NCBI RefSeq assembly: GCF_029227915.1
Contig: NC_079885.1
Coordinates: forward strand, 13,653,001-13,717,000
Direction: 5' to 3'
DNA length: 64,000 bases
Source: Hydractinia symbiolongicarpus
Lineage: Eukaryota; Cnidaria; Hydrozoa; Anthoathecata; Hydractiniidae
The translations under genes and the position numbers were made by a program. Positions within the stretch are counted from its first letter, which is position 1. The number at the start of each line of letters is the position of its first letter. This document shows, piece after piece, positions 27,601-42,600 of the stretch. The notes under the pieces were generated by a model. The model ran no database searches. It was not told where the DNA came from and saw only the letters and a program-made list of their open reading frames with translations.

Positions 27601-30600
27601 TAACTCATAAGGATGAGTTCATTTGACATGCCTTTCTTCTGAAAATCTGAATACTTTTCTTAATTCACCTGACTTATTTCTGAAATGCAAAACAGCACTT
27701 TCAAGTCCTTAGACCTAGCTATTTAAAAGGACAAACCAGAAGTTAACAGAACTGTGGAAATTAATAAAGCTATAGGTTCACATCAATGTCAATAACTTTG
27801 TTATTCCTATGTAAAAACTTATTTTTTATCCATGCAAATACGTTTTGGATAGATTTTCCGAATGAGGACATGCTCTACGCAACATTTTTAATAACCTGAA
27901 TCTAAAAAGAATGAAGACTAAAGTTAAAACAACGTCTAAAAAATTGTTTTCTTTCAGAATTAAGGAGTGCATTATATATACAACAACGTGAAATGTTGAC
28001 ATAAATTATGTGTTTTTCCACTAATTTCCCATATGGTTTCAAGAAACAATATTAATATTGTAAAAAAGTATGTTTTGTTTTTTAAATTTTTGCTCTGGAT
28101 GCAGGCTTGTTCAGACAAACATTTGAATTTATGTGTAATGCCGACTCACTCGAAAAAACACCTGTACTTTTCATGACGTATGCGGCTTGTGTTGTTAGGT
28201 GTTGGGTAAGACAAGAATATTTATAGTTAATAGATATAAATTAGCTCCTCACATGTTACAGGTTTCTTGTCAACTGACTGCAAAACTAGTACACCCACTG
28301 ACCATACTTAAACTCTCCATCCTACATCTAAAGCAGAGTCTTTACTAGATCCAAGGTGGTCAGTGGAAAGTAAGGAAAAGACAACAAAACAAACATGGCA
28401 GACTCACAGCAAAACAAATGCCATGTTTGCAGGGCAGGGAACACTGAGGTACATAATATAAACTCTATATACAATTCATATATACAATTCATATATACAA
28501 AATATATTCTTCAACGCTCTCCCCAACTTTCTGAATATATGGCATTAACTTTAACAAGGAAACGAATCTTTGTGTGTCAACACTAAATTGAATCCAATTA
28601 CACCTGCTTCAACAGCCAATTGCCTGTGGATTTTTGAACCTCGTAGAGTTTCCCCCGATTCCATCAACCATATCAATTTACTTTGGTACCAACTTTAATG
28701 TTTCACCAACATACTTGAATATAGTTCAACTATGTTCAATTTCAAAATTTGTCTTTTCAAAAGTCATTTGCACTATTTGCACTTTTCAGGATCCTGTATT
28801 GCAGTTCAGGTAGCAATATCAAGTGACAAGAACATTCTTCTGCATACCAATGTTCATCTTTCAGGTGTGTGAGATCCAAGGTGGTAGCCAATCAATCTCT
28901 TCAAAACTGATAATAGGTTCGGTATCTAAACAGTTACATCAGGGAATTCCATGAGACGCGTGCGATCGCACGCGCACGCGCCCACACACGTGCAACAGCT
29001 ATTCAGGCGTGCGATTCATCGCACGCGTTAATTACGCTCTTTACTCTCGTAAAATAAAAAAAATTAACGAAGGAATTATAAAAGTTGATTTTCTACAGCG
29101 TAGTTAATTTCGCCGTTTAAGGCTATGCTTTAAGCATTTAACTATTAAAAACTGTATTCCAAATATCAATCGTTGTACATCGACAGCTTCAACTGTATCA
29201 TTAAAAACAGTTAATAACCACTTGTGGTTAAATTAAATTTTTTTAAAAACGTTAATTAAACGCCGTGTTTTTTTCCCGTGTTTAAATTAAATGTGTTTTT
29301 TTCTGCCTGTGTGAAATTAAATGTATGTTGAACATTTTAATTTAAAATTCCTAACTGTATAAAAGAACATAACATACTTGTTTTACTTTTAAAAATCTAA
29401 AGAACAACTTTAAATTTAAAAACAACTCTAAACTATTCCAAACAAGCCGTCTCCCAAAATCTAACAAACAAAACTTGAAACCTCAATAAATAAAAAATGA
29501 CTCCCATTTTTACCATTTTTATAGATAATAGATAACCCACGGAGAAAATATAACCCTGGGAACAAGGTTGGGGATAAATAGCACTACAAACAAAATGGCA
29601 GACCATTGCAGTAAGTGCAACGTGTGGCACGTGTCAGCGTCTCTTCGTCCACTGTTTAAATTTAATTATATGTTATTTACCTATTATAAATTACTTCCTA
29701 CAACGAACCAAGGTGTTTTGTTAATATATTTAGCACTTTTACACCACTTAACACTCACGGGACTGATAAGAGTGAAATAAACCAGAAAAAAAAAATCGAA
29801 AAAACGCACGCGCAAATTTTCTAAAATAGATTTACGCGTGCGATGTGTAGCACGCGTGTTGTTTTCTTCGTGGAATTCCCTGTACATCAACACAATCTGC
29901 ATTTACAATCTGCTAATGTTCAGTGCAAAGTCTAATAATTTGTAAACACAGCAATTAAAAATGTAAAACACAGCAATTAAAAATGTAAAAATAAACATTA
30001 AATGATAAGATTAAATGAGATCACCAGTGCCATGGCTTATCATTTCAGTGAGATACACTGAGATATACATTTTGTGAGCAATCACACCCTATATCACTTA
30101 TCTATAAAGTTAAACTAATACAAGTATTTAAATTCATCATCTTTCTACAGTGACATCTGTGTCCTTTCTTTTGTAATCTTTCTTTTTTTTTATATCCCAT
30201 GCTCGCAATCTTTTTAGGCCAGTTCTTCACAGAAGTTGATTTACCTTGGAAAACTTTTACAGGACCATCACCTGCTTAAAGAAGTGTTTGGTGTAAGTAT
30301 TTGTCTGCACATTTTGTTAGGTAATTTTTATTTATTTACACTTAATTTTTTTTTTTTAGGAATGGGGAACTAGAACCCTCCACCTTGTATGTTCAGAAAT
30401 GACTGGCTTGGACGAATGTAATTCAAATGGCATTGTAGCTGGTACATCCTTAGTAAGTTTTTTTTCAATTTTAACACTTTCACTCTAATCAATTTATTTT
30501 ATGAGTATACACCTAGAGAGTGTGGTAAATTTTGATATGCAGATCAAATTTTAAAATCTCATGGAAACCTATTTTATCTTATGGTGTTATTGGGATCACA

Positions 30601-33600
30601 TTTTTTAATTATTTTTCTAATTATGATAATTGTACGAAAACTAGTTTGTTGCGATAATTATATCTTTGGCTACAGAATGCAAAAAGTGAAGAAATATTGA
30701 GTGGAATCCTGTGGAAATATTCATAATAAATAAATAAATATTGTAACACAAAATATGCTATATTTTTGGAATCATGTGTTGTTTTGAATAAAAAAAGCAA
30801 ATTTTTTAGAGCTGAATAAGAGCTTTGCAACCATATGTTTTTCAAAAAACAAAAATTTTACTGAGGGAACTGTTCGACAAAATAAATTTGAATGGTGAAT
30901 TTTTATGGAAATATTTGATCATCTGTTGAGATTATTTATTTAGCTTTCAGAATTTATCTATTTGTTAGATATTTTAAATATACTGAGTATGTGTCTCAGG
31001 GGGTTACTGTTTCCTTATAGGTTTTTTACAGTCATTCGTTGTAGTCGTTCAAATAAGGAGAATACAAAAAATCTGTTTGTTGCGATTGAAATAATGCAGT
31101 TCACACTAGCGCTTAAAAAAATGCACATAACAAATAAGACATTTATTTTTAGTTTGATAGTTACTTTACTCCATTTCAGCACTTTTTTATTTAATTTTAC
31201 TCAATATTATACTTATTCAATGTTTACATTAAATAAGATATTCAATGTTTACATTAAATATTGCACACAAAAAGTTAAATTTTTCTTTCTCATCAACTTT
31301 GTTGTCAATTTGAAATTCCAAACCTTTTTTGGCAATTGTATTTCGGAATCTGATTGGTTGATAGATTCCCATTCGCCGTGGTAGTTGCACCTATTCCAAC
31401 TACTGCGACCCATGCTGGCGAATGAAAGAACATTACATAGTATGCTAAAAATAAAAATTGCGCATGTGCAGATTCCTTGTCGATTATTTGTGCGACTATG
31501 CTGATTGATGTATGGACCCGGGTTAAGGTGAAAATCAGGGAAAGTTGATATTGTTTTTAAATAATTTGCTGCAAACCCTTTGAGCAACCTAGTTATCTGC
31601 AACAGTTGAATTTACTTACAATCAGTAAGAAAAATTGTTGGTAAAAAATTGTTGGCAAATGAGCACAAATTTTAAAGTCCAACGCCACAAGTAGATAACT
31701 ACTTGTGGCACTGGACTTGGCTATTTCTATATTAGATTTACAGAATTTGAACTTGTCAAAGTGTAATTGTTAATGTTCACAGCAGACTTAGGATCTAAAG
31801 TTATTTGGTTTAATCCAAACTTTAAAGCTGTGCTAATTGTTACTGACATCAGCATGACCCTTTTTTCCAATATTTGGGCACTTTGTGGCACCTGATGTGG
31901 ATTATTCCGCAACTAGATTCCCCAATGTTAGGAAGTGTGAATAGCGTATTGTAAATGCTGTTTAGCATGCCTACGCATACACAGAAGTTGCACCTTCGCA
32001 GACTCTGGCTGCGGAGTGTTGGCGAGTTAATTACACTTGCCATTCTTTAAAACTGCCCATAAGACTGCCGTTTTGCGAACTTTTTTGTTACTAATTGTAC
32101 TTTTGTCAAAATTATTGTTACTGATTGTAGTTCTGTCAAATTATTTGTTACTGATTGTAGTTTTGTCACTTTTTATATGTGTAGGCTGATCCTGTGTCTA
32201 GTGAAGCAGAACCTACTCCATCTGGGGTTACAACAACTGAAAGTAACGCTGATGGACTTCGATACAGAGGTTATGTTTATCAAAGCGTACCAGGGTAAAC
32301 ATTGCATTTTTACAAATAAAAATTTGATTAAACTACTTTTTAGTTAGTACTTCAGGGCAGTTTAAACTCTTGCCAAGTAGAATTGGGACTTCTTAAAAGA
32401 TGAGTGTCAGGCAAGTCTTCACATCTTTACTTCAAATTCGAAAATTTAATTTATTTGCATTCTTTATTTCCCACGAATTTTTTCAAGTATTCGGGTCAAA
32501 TTAAATCAGGACCACACCTTTTTTAACTATCTTATTACTTAGCGTGGATTTAATTTTGCACAACTAGAGAATACCCTTTTCCCAAATTTTTTTTTCAAAA
32601 CATGAAAACGATGCTAGATGTATCATATTTGTCAGACAATGTTAAAACCAGAACCAGCTAAGAATATTTCTGTGGAGAAACAAGAAAGCTCTAAAGGAGT
32701 GGCATGTACCTTGTAAATGCACATATCACTTTGAGGCCAAATAGCTTGGAAACAAGAGGGTGACGTCAGTTAATTTTCATCGCACAGGTAACTAGGGACA
32801 CCCTGGAACCAAATTGGATAAGTTTTCAAAACTTAAATTCCTGAATTTGTTTTGGAATGGACAGGTTGATGACGTCATCAAAAGACCTTTAAAGCCCTAT
32901 ATCTGTTAGTCAAAAGTACATGAACCTATAACTTTCGAAAAATGGTTACCCTGAACACACAAAAATTTAATCAAGAAAAGTCAAAGTGAAAAAGTAAAGT
33001 TGTTTAAAAAAGTATGTTTGAAAAAGAAAGAAAAGTCCAAGTGAAGAAGTGTCGGGTTATAAAGTATAAAAGGTTAGCTAAACGTATAAATAGAAAAGTT
33101 AAGTTAGAAGCTACAAGAAGTTACTTCAGGTGTAAAGAGTGGAGCTAGATCTAATAAAGTAAAGTTGGAGTAGAAAATGAAGGCTAAAATTTGAAGTGGA
33201 TTAAAATTTACACAAGATTGGAATTCAGAAAATTCCTAAAGTGTTATAATTTACTGCGTTTTTTATAAAAAAGCTGGCATATTTGTTTACTTTTTTTGCA
33301 TAATTTATGTTTCCACTGGTGCATAACTAATGTATTTTTTCCTGGAATTCAAAATGCTACATTAAGCTGGCTATAAAATAAATTTACTGGCGAAACGGAA
33401 AACTTTGGTTTGTTAAACTTAGTGCAATGTTAAATTCTTACATTTCTATTGTTTCTCTTTATATGTGTTTTACTATGCATAAATTACTAGCAGTTCAACT
33501 ATATTTAACTGGGTGTCTACTGTTAGCTAATGTTAGCTTTAAGCTCCATCCATTGCTAGCTCTAACCTATGATTTATGTTGTTATTCCTTTCCCCCTTTT

Positions 33601-36600
33601 TACCTATCTATAGCTACCTTAGTAGTCAGCCTTAGGGATCTTTTTGAGCACAAATTTTGATGTAATAAGCTAACAAATTTTGTAAAATCTAAAGTGTGTG
33701 TGTAAGTGTGGTTATTTTTATGGTTTTGTTTTTGACCTCCTGTTAATCATTTGTGAGCCTGCATAACTTTGGGTTAAACTTTTTCATAAGAGGATGGTAT
33801 GGTTGTCCATTTATATCGTTCGTGTTTGCAAACTGCTGTTTTTTTGAAATTTTGTGTAAACTTTTGTGGAATAAGCCACATGGTGTAAGCTGATGTTTTT
33901 TATATTTTGTGTTATTGTGTTTGCTGGGGATAACTGTATGTGATGTCAGTTTTGCCGGAAGAAAATTCGATTGCTTCCGTTTTTGTTTTGAAGTGTCAGA
34001 GGAGAACAATTTGCAAAGAGTAAATTCAAAATCGGCAAGAATTAGTTCCTTCAACATAAATTTTGACACCAATGTCAAAAACCAGAGTTTGGAACACATT
34101 AAATTTCAATCTAAAAATGGGCGAGAACTGTATGCACTGAAATAACTGATTTTTCTATAGTTAAATTTGATGTGTTCCAAATCCTTTTTAGTGTAAGATT
34201 TTATGGGTGAAGACAATATAGAACATGCCAAAGAATTTGTTGATTTGAAATTTACTCATTGCTCAAGTTTGTGTTGTTACTGGTTGATTTTTACATTTTG
34301 TAGAAGTTTTTTTGGAGGAAGACGGCATGCAACCGAAATGACTGATTTTTCTAGATTTAAATTTGACGTTTTCTGAAATATGGCGTTTTGATATATTTTG
34401 TATAACCTTTTAGTAGAAAGACGTTAAGAACTTATTTTCATTGGTTTGGGCTTACTCTTGCAAGCGTGTTTTTTTGACATTTCACATTAAAAAGGTTTTC
34501 AACATAACAGCTTAAGATATACATATTTGATATGCCTTATTTCTGACGTTGTTATTATTGGTGTCATAAATGTCAGTGTTGCAACTTTCTACATTTTACA
34601 CCTTGCAAGCTGTTGTTTTAATTTTTGTGTAGGGTTTTGTGGGGAGGATTTAATGCGATTTGACATTTTCTTGAAGTCTTGAAGAATATTTTTTTTATAG
34701 GAATTCACCTTGCAAAAGTCCTATTTTTACATTTTCAGATTTTTTTTGTGAAAGGCACTATGCAATATGCTGAAATATTTGCTGACGTTAAGGCTAAATA
34801 ACTTGGAAACGATTGGAAATAACTGACGTCATATCCTATTGGGTTAACTATGGACCATCTGGGAGAAATTTCATAAAGCTTGGTCAACCCACCCGTTTCG
34901 GAATAAACGGATAGATGACGTCATCAAAAAACCTTTAAACCCCAATATCTTTGTAACTGTTCGTCAAGAGTAAACGATCCTATACATTTTCTTAATCAGT
35001 GTTTCAAGATCTATACGCTGTAACAGGTATACAAATTTAAAAATTTTTTTGTACATTGGTCAGACATTGCTGACATCGGCCAAATATTTAAACTCCTATG
35101 TCTCCTAAACTGCTGATCAAAACCGCGTAATCCTGTATATTTTTTATCTGTCTTTTAAGCTCCACACAATACAGGTAATGGCTAAAGATATTGTGCGAAA
35201 AAATCTTTGCGCATTAACGGTTCATTGCTGACATCATCAAAATTCAAATGACGGATCTTTGTTATTTCTTTTTTTTGTCTAAGTTGTCTGGGTTTTTCCA
35301 CGTCCCTAAGGGATCATCTCCACGATCGTTTCAAAAATAATCGTTTCAATTCGTATAGATTTTTTTTAAATGATCTCTATACGAATTTGAAACGAATTTA
35401 AAATATTTTTTGCCAAAAAAGTTGTTTCAAATTCGTTTCAAAATAATCATTTCGATATAACGAAAATCGTTTCGCAATCGTTTCGTATTCGTTTCCTAAT
35501 TGTCTCACAATATCAAAATCAATTCGTTTCAACAGTTTTTTAAATTCGTTTCAGTTCAAATCGTTTCAAAATCGCTTCAAATTTAACAACATTATCATTA
35601 TTATGTTTATCACACGCACCGATTTCTAAAGAAAATTTATTATTAAATTATTTAAAATATATATATACATCGATCTACGACGAAGTTTTCTCTACACACG
35701 ATCGTGTTTTGATAATTTCTAAACGATCTATGGCGATGTTTTCGGTTCTTACGATCGCGTATTGATAATTTTTAAACAATCTATGACAATGCTTTTGCTT
35801 TCTAAGATTGCGTATTGATAATTTTTAAACGATCTATAGCAATGCTTTTGCTTTATAAGATCGTGTTTTGATGGTTTTTAAACGATCTACGGCGTTGTTT
35901 TCGCTTCTTACGATCGTGTATTTATAATTTTTCAACTATCTATGGCGATCTTTTCGCTTCCTACGATCGTGTTTTGATGGTTTTTAAACGATCTACGGCA
36001 ATGTTTTTGCTTCTTACGATCGTGTTTTGATGGTTTTTAAACGATGTACGGTGATGAACGAGATCGTAAGAAGCTAAAACATCACCGTAATCGTTAAAAA
36101 ATTATCAAAAAACGATTGTAAGAAGCGAAAACATCGCCGGAGATCGTTTAAACACCAAAAAACAAGATCGTAAGAAGCTAAAAAATCGCCGCATATCGTT
36201 AAAAAATTATCAAAACACGATTGTAAGAAGCTAAAATATCGCCGTAGATCGTTTAGAAAGTATCAAAACGCCATCGTAAGAAGCGGAAACATTGTCGTAG
36301 ATCGTTTTAAAACCCATCAAAAAGGAATTGTAGATAGTTAAAACGTTGATGTAATTCGCTTGAGAACTATGAAAGTCGCCATAGTTTTTTTAAAAACTAT
36401 CAAAACGAGATCATTTATTTGATTTCGAAACTACGTAGTTTCATCACCCCATTCAATGAAAGTCTTGTGCATATTTTTGTGACGGCTGTCGAAGTGAGAA
36501 AGGAATGTTTAAAAATAGTTTCAAGCAATTAATTTATCACGTTTTTGATTGTTTTTTAATTGTTTTGGGAGAACAATTTGGTTCAGAATTCGTTTCGAAA

Positions 36601-39600
36601 TTCGTTTCAAAAGTTTTTTCTGCATTCGTTTCAAAGTAGTTTCAAAATCGTTTCCCATTCGTATCCCATTCGCTTCCACTTTGTTTCATTTAAAAGCTTA
36701 CAGTTTAAAATAAAATTCAATCCTTTCACAAACATCATCATCATCATTCTCGGCTTAACGTCCGTTTTCCATGCTAGCATGGGTTGGACGGGGTATATTA
36801 ATGACCCTTTTCCAATCTGATGTAGACTGTGTTAAACCTAAACTCAACTTCCTCTCTATCAAGTCTGTCCTTATAACCTCCTGCCAAGTCTTTCTCGGTC
36901 TGCCTCTGGGCTTTGCCCCATTCAATCTTCTTATCTGGATAACATCTTTAATTCTACGGATACTTAGCCTGCTTCTTAGCTCATCTGAACTCTTTCTGTC
37001 TCTCAGACTGGCGTTACACATCCACCTAACCATTCTCATATCATTCCTTTCTAAACAGTCAAGATCTTCCTGCTTCACTGCCCATGTCTCACTACCGTAC
37101 AACATAACACTTCTTACACAGGCCTCATACTACCAGTTACTACCAACCCCTTTTCTGCAAACTCCACAAGGTCACTTTCCAACTTCAAGGTCACACTTGG
37201 CTGCAATGCTACTAGTCATGACTTTAGACTTTGCTGTGTTCACCCTTAGTCCTTTCTCTTCTAGTCCTTTCTTCAACTAATTCTTCCATTGACTCTGCTA
37301 TGAGAACCAAATCATCTGCATACAATAACAATAACTCCCATGGACAACCTGTTCTGAACTCCATCGACAGTGCTTGTAAGACTAGAACAAACAACAAAGG
37401 ACTAAGTACAGAACCCTGATGTACACCAACATTTACACTAAATTCATCACTAAGTGAATCGTTAACGATTTTAAAAAATGATGATACGATCTCGAAACGA
37501 TCGTAATCGTTTCAACTCGTATAAAATGTGAAACGATCGAGGACACGGTCCCTAATCGACTAGTATATAATAATAATACAAAGACTGTATCTGTCTTTAA
37601 CAGGCAAAGTGGATGTGTTAAGTTTTCTTTGATGTAGCTGAAAAAAATTATGTTCCAATCATGAATTTTTTTAAGGTTAATTTAACGTCAATACCTTAAC
37701 TTAACTTAATAAAGCCATTACAATGCACTTAAAACTTTGAGGCCAAACCACTGGAAACGAGGTGGTAACGTCAATCATTTTTCACTGCTTTGGTAGCTAC
37801 GTACAACCTAGAACTAAGTTGGGTAAGTTTCTCAAACCTGGATCCTCGAATCCGTTTTGGAATGAACGGATTGTTGACGTAATCAAAGAACAGTATACAT
37901 GATTCTATACATTTTCTTGATCAGGTTTTTCGATTGGGTGTCCCTGCTCTCCAGTGGAGGATTTGAAGTATCGTATGTAGAGAAAGAATGTTGTGTAGGT
38001 AAAGGAATGACCTAAGAAACAAGGGCTTCATCTGACGCACAGCCCTTGTTTCTTATACCGCTTTCTGCTCGGGTGGTGAAATTGATCCATGATAGAATCA
38101 AAACAACCCGACCTGGCGTCAGCAGTCGGTCATTATGAAGGGTCTGTTTACAATGAAAGGGTTACCTTTCTCGATTTGTTTGTTGGCCATGCTTAACAGA
38201 TTTGGTGAGTGATCGATAACAAACCACGTGCGATGATTAGTGAGGTGAATAGGAAAAGGGAAAATATGTGCTTTGCCATTGCTAAGAAAGACTAAGTTAC
38301 ATGATTTTATGGGTGATATCATTGGTAGGTGAAAGGCACCTATAATAGTAAGATTTTAATTGGTTGAGAGAAACACTGCGCCTCGGGTAAGTGACGTAAT
38401 GTACAGTTTGTGACTAGCAAATATAAAACAAGGCAGATGGGCCATGCTGGAGATGTGGAACATGCGCACCTAGGACAGAACAGAAAACTAAGCTAACGAC
38501 CGAGCAAACAGTCAATATAATGTGCACAAGGATATAGGCTTCTCTATAGGGGTAAAGGAAATGGCAATGTACTCAAACACTCTTCCCTGTTGTGTATACG
38601 GACTCTTTAAAGGCGGATCCACCGCAGAGCATTATTATTATTATTATTATTATTATTTAACGAATGTTTATACAGGATTTGCATGTCAGTATATAAAACA
38701 CTGTTATAAATATGCGTCCTGAAAATAAAATGTTAAAAATATTAATATTCATTTAAAATGGTTATATACAATAGATAAAAAGTAAATATGTAATGTGAAG
38801 ATTATGTATATTTGTACGGAATAAAATGAGAGACAAAAAGAGAGAAAGACTATATCGAGAAAAACAGGGAAACAAACTAAGAAACTGTCACAAAACGGTG
38901 CACTATATAGAGTCCTCAGTTAAAAAAGAATGTTAACACAAAACTCAAAAAACTCAAAAAGATTGTGTCAAAAGCTAAACCAGGCTGTATGGAAAACACA
39001 CTCACAAATACACTTATCAAACAAAATGTGCTTGACACAAAGCTTTAAATTCCTCAAAAATTTCACATTGCCTAATTCCAATGGGTAAAGAGTTGAATAA
39101 ACTCACACCCATTGAAAAGAAGCTTCCCTTTGCAAATTCTAATTTCACTTTAGGTATAAATAAAAGAAAACCGTTGTTTCTTGTTGTTCTTTGATGACGC
39201 TTCACAGTGAAGTAGTCTTGAAAGTTATCACAGACATTACCATCCAAACATTTTTTAACAAACAGCACAGCTCGTTTTTCAATTTCTTTTCTGATCTCAG
39301 GAACATTTTGTTGAGTCAGAATTCTAGCACGATTGTCAATGGATTCGAGTCTCTTTATTTGAGTATCACTGAATTTGAGCTGAACGTTACTGCAATAGGA
39401 TAATCCTGGTAAAATAATAGCTGTGTAGATCTTTCTAACAGCATTTGCAGTAAGACCCATTTTGAGTGAACTTAACAAACGTAGCTTGTTCGAAGCTCTT
39501 TTGTAAATCGTGTTGAAGTTTTCGTTCATGTTCAAAGATGGATCCAAAACAGTACCAAGATACTTATAATGTGTAGTTGAAGATATTGGAACGTCATTGT

Positions 39601-42600
39601 AATATAAATTCATTTGTCGTGAATACATCGAGAGTCGTTTTTGAGTTCCAAATACCATTGACTCGGTCTTTCCTTTTCTGAGATTTATTACTAATTCGTT
39701 ATCTTTGAGATATTCGGCTATCTTCTCGAGATCGTAATTGAACTTGTCTTCGATGTCTTGTAACCGTTTGCTCGCAAAATATAACACCGTGTCATCTGCA
39801 AACTCTATGACTTCAGAATATTTAACGCACTCTTCAAAGTCATTGAAATAAAGTAAAAACAAGATAGGTCCTAAGATGGATCCTTGTGGTACACCACAGA
39901 CAATACTTTTCTCTTCGGATGCTACGTTGTTTACTACGCAATACTGCTTTCTATTGAAGAGGTAGTCTGAGAACCAATTCAAAGCAATTCCTTTAATACC
40001 ATAAGAACATAATTTTGACAGTAATAATTCATGACTAAGAGTGTCAAATGCTTTTGACAAGTCAACAAAAATTGCACCAACTAGATTGCCACTGTCTACT
40101 TCTTTCCTGATGTTGTCCGTTAATAACGTAGTCGCCATCTCCGTTGATCGTTTTCGACGGTACCCAAATTGATTTCGAGAAAGTAAGTTATTTGATTCTA
40201 GATAATCAATTAATTGGTGATGAACAGCACGTTCTAGAATCTTGGAAACTATAGGAAGAACTGAGATAGGTCGATAGTTTGTTTCTTCAGATGAGTTTCC
40301 TCCCTTAAAAAGTGGCGTAACTTTTGCGATTTTCCAGTCCGACGGTATTGTACTGGTACGCAGCGACAGGTTTATAATGAATGCTAATGGTTGAGAAAGG
40401 AGTGTAGCAGCATCTTTCAAAACACCCGGTGGTATGTCATCTGCACCGGTGGCTTTCTTTCTCTTCAAAGATTTTAATTCTTTTTCGACAAACACTTTCG
40501 TGACGTAATGAAAATGAAAGAGTTTATCAGTCCTGGTCGAAATTATTGGAGTATATCTCCATATAAGGTTTCGTAATGGAAAAGCGACGTCCTTCAATTT
40601 TCTAGCGCAATCTGAAAAGTATCGACAAAATTTGTTAGCGTAAAGAAGTTTCTCAGCTGCATCCGGCTTATCACTATTTGTTGGAGATGATGACTTTCCT
40701 GCAGGAAATATGCTTTTGATTGTTTTCCAAAACTTACGAGGATTATCCCGGTTTTCCACTAACAAGTTTTTCTGATAACCATTTCTTGCAACTCGAATTT
40801 TGTTGTTACAAAGATTTTTTAATTGTCTGTACAAACACCAATCTGACGCTTTCTTCGTTTTTCGTGCCTTTCTCAAGAGTTTATCTCGATTGTTCATATG
40901 TTTCTTAATTTCAGCACTCAACCACGGACAGGAACGTCCTTTTACCATTTTGGTTATAACGGGAGCGTGCTTGTCGATTATAGCATGTACTGTTGTTTTA
41001 AAATATTCCCAGGAACTTTCCACGGAACTCATTTCATACATAGGTTGCCAATCATGATTATTTATGTCTGTGTTCAATTTTTCAGGGTCATATTTGTTGT
41101 AATTTCGACATCGTGTGGTGCGCGATTTAAACTTTTGATGGTTAACTTTTCTTACGCAACCAATACAATCGTGATCACTCAGACTCAGAGGTAGAACGTC
41201 CGTGTGGGAGATCGTCGAACTTTTGTTAGTAAATATCACATCAATTAATGTTTCAGTGTCTTGCGTTATTCTCGTGGGCTTTTTTACGAGCTGTACAAAT
41301 GATTGCAATTTGAATATATCTTTGATTTCACGATGATCACCTTGTTTCAAATAATTCACATTAACATCGCCCATAATGATTGTTTCTAGTGTTAATTTAT
41401 TAACAGCTATTAACATTTCTCTTAAAATTTCGTTAAAACGAGAATTCGGATATAGAGATGAGTCAGGGGGTCTATACATACAGCATATAAGAAAACTTTT
41501 TGCGTTTTTCGGAAAAATTTCGAGCCAGATACATTCAATGTCATTCGCCTCTAGATCTTCCCTCCTTTTCCATGTCAATTGTTCCGATATATACGCGCGG
41601 GAGTACATGATTTATCAAAACAATGCCTGCGACCCAAGCTGGCTGTATTTGCTGGAGTAGCAAATTTGGCAAATGTACATTGGATTGTTGAACTACGTGG
41701 CAAGTAGAGTCTGTGCAGGGCCAAATGCCCAAGAAAGGGCGGGCAAACTGAAATTAAAATAGCCAAAGGAGCAATTCTAAAACCGAAAATACGAGTGAAA
41801 ACATAAAAGTGGATAACAAAATTTGATGAAATAACAAAAATTGTATTGACAGTCGTGTTATATAATAGAAGGTATAATATGTATTATGCATACCATGTTA
41901 ATATGTTACAAATAGAATAATATCCATTTTATTTGATCCATACCAAGTGATAGTGGTAAATGTTTGTTATACATTTCATTTCATAAGGATACAGCCGGTA
42001 TCGCAGAAGTTTGCTTTGGTAAAACCTCCACATGGATTGCGGTTAGCTAGGCTATGTTCTCATGTCGTTTTAGTATAAAAATCGCAATATCGCTGTTTCC
42101 TGGAGTTTTAAAACGGTTTTTTCGTATTATGGTGGGTTACTTCGGTAAAACTTCCACAGTAATTGCTGTTAGCTTAGCTGCATTCCCATGTTGTTTTAGT
42201 ATAAAAAAAATCGTATTATGGCTGTTTCCCAGGCGTTTCATAATGTTTTTTTCGTATTGTTGTCTAACCCAGTGTCGTAATATCTTATTTGATACTGGCT
42301 AACAAAACAAACGTCATTTTCAAACGGTAGGTGATTGGAATTTACAATGTTCCGTCATTATTGTTACAGCATTGTTTATATTTACCAACATGATAGTAGG
42401 TTTTATGCATCAATTTTTAATTTAATTGGAAATGAAGATGTATGTGTCAATGCCGAGGGATCCATATCAGCGATTCAGAGGCAGAAAACGTGTTAGGATG
42501 GGGCCTAAAAAGATATAGATTAACATATCTTCTTACAGAAGTTATGGTAATCTATCTGTTCTAGCATGATAGCTAGTTATGTAAATACAAAGGGATTGGT

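Larger units (their letters stand above)
32700..37563 (+). mobile_element. Helitron-like copy (F), plus strand, with a nested Harbinger-type element
   Basis: Body segments 33000-33220, 33500-34500 and 34790-35300 follow the long family form in reverse orientation relative to 51540-53630. The 3' end reads GGTTTTTCCACG ... CCCTAATCGACTAG and is split by the element at 35310-37552; final CTAG at 37560-37563. The 5' boundary is not clear and may be mosaic. Confidence 0.55.

Noticed and set aside
28395-28586. Short ORF starting MADSQQNKCHVCRAGNTE followed by GT, like a zinc-knuckle first exon
   Set aside because: The frame degenerates right after the possible donor, no partner exon was found, and it lies within HERPUD intron 1 between repeats. 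Too weak to call.
30962-31602. ORFs of 117-140 codons in HERPUD intron 3
   Set aside because: Low-complexity, Phe/Ile/Leu-rich translations of AT-rich DNA with no domain resemblance, on both strands.
36771-37280. 169-codon plus-strand ORF
   Set aside because: Antisense shadow of the LINE reverse-transcriptase fragment on the minus strand.
37931-38627. Possible solo LTR
   Set aside because: A TATA-like box and short inverted pair are present, but no TG...CA ends with a target duplication could be found.
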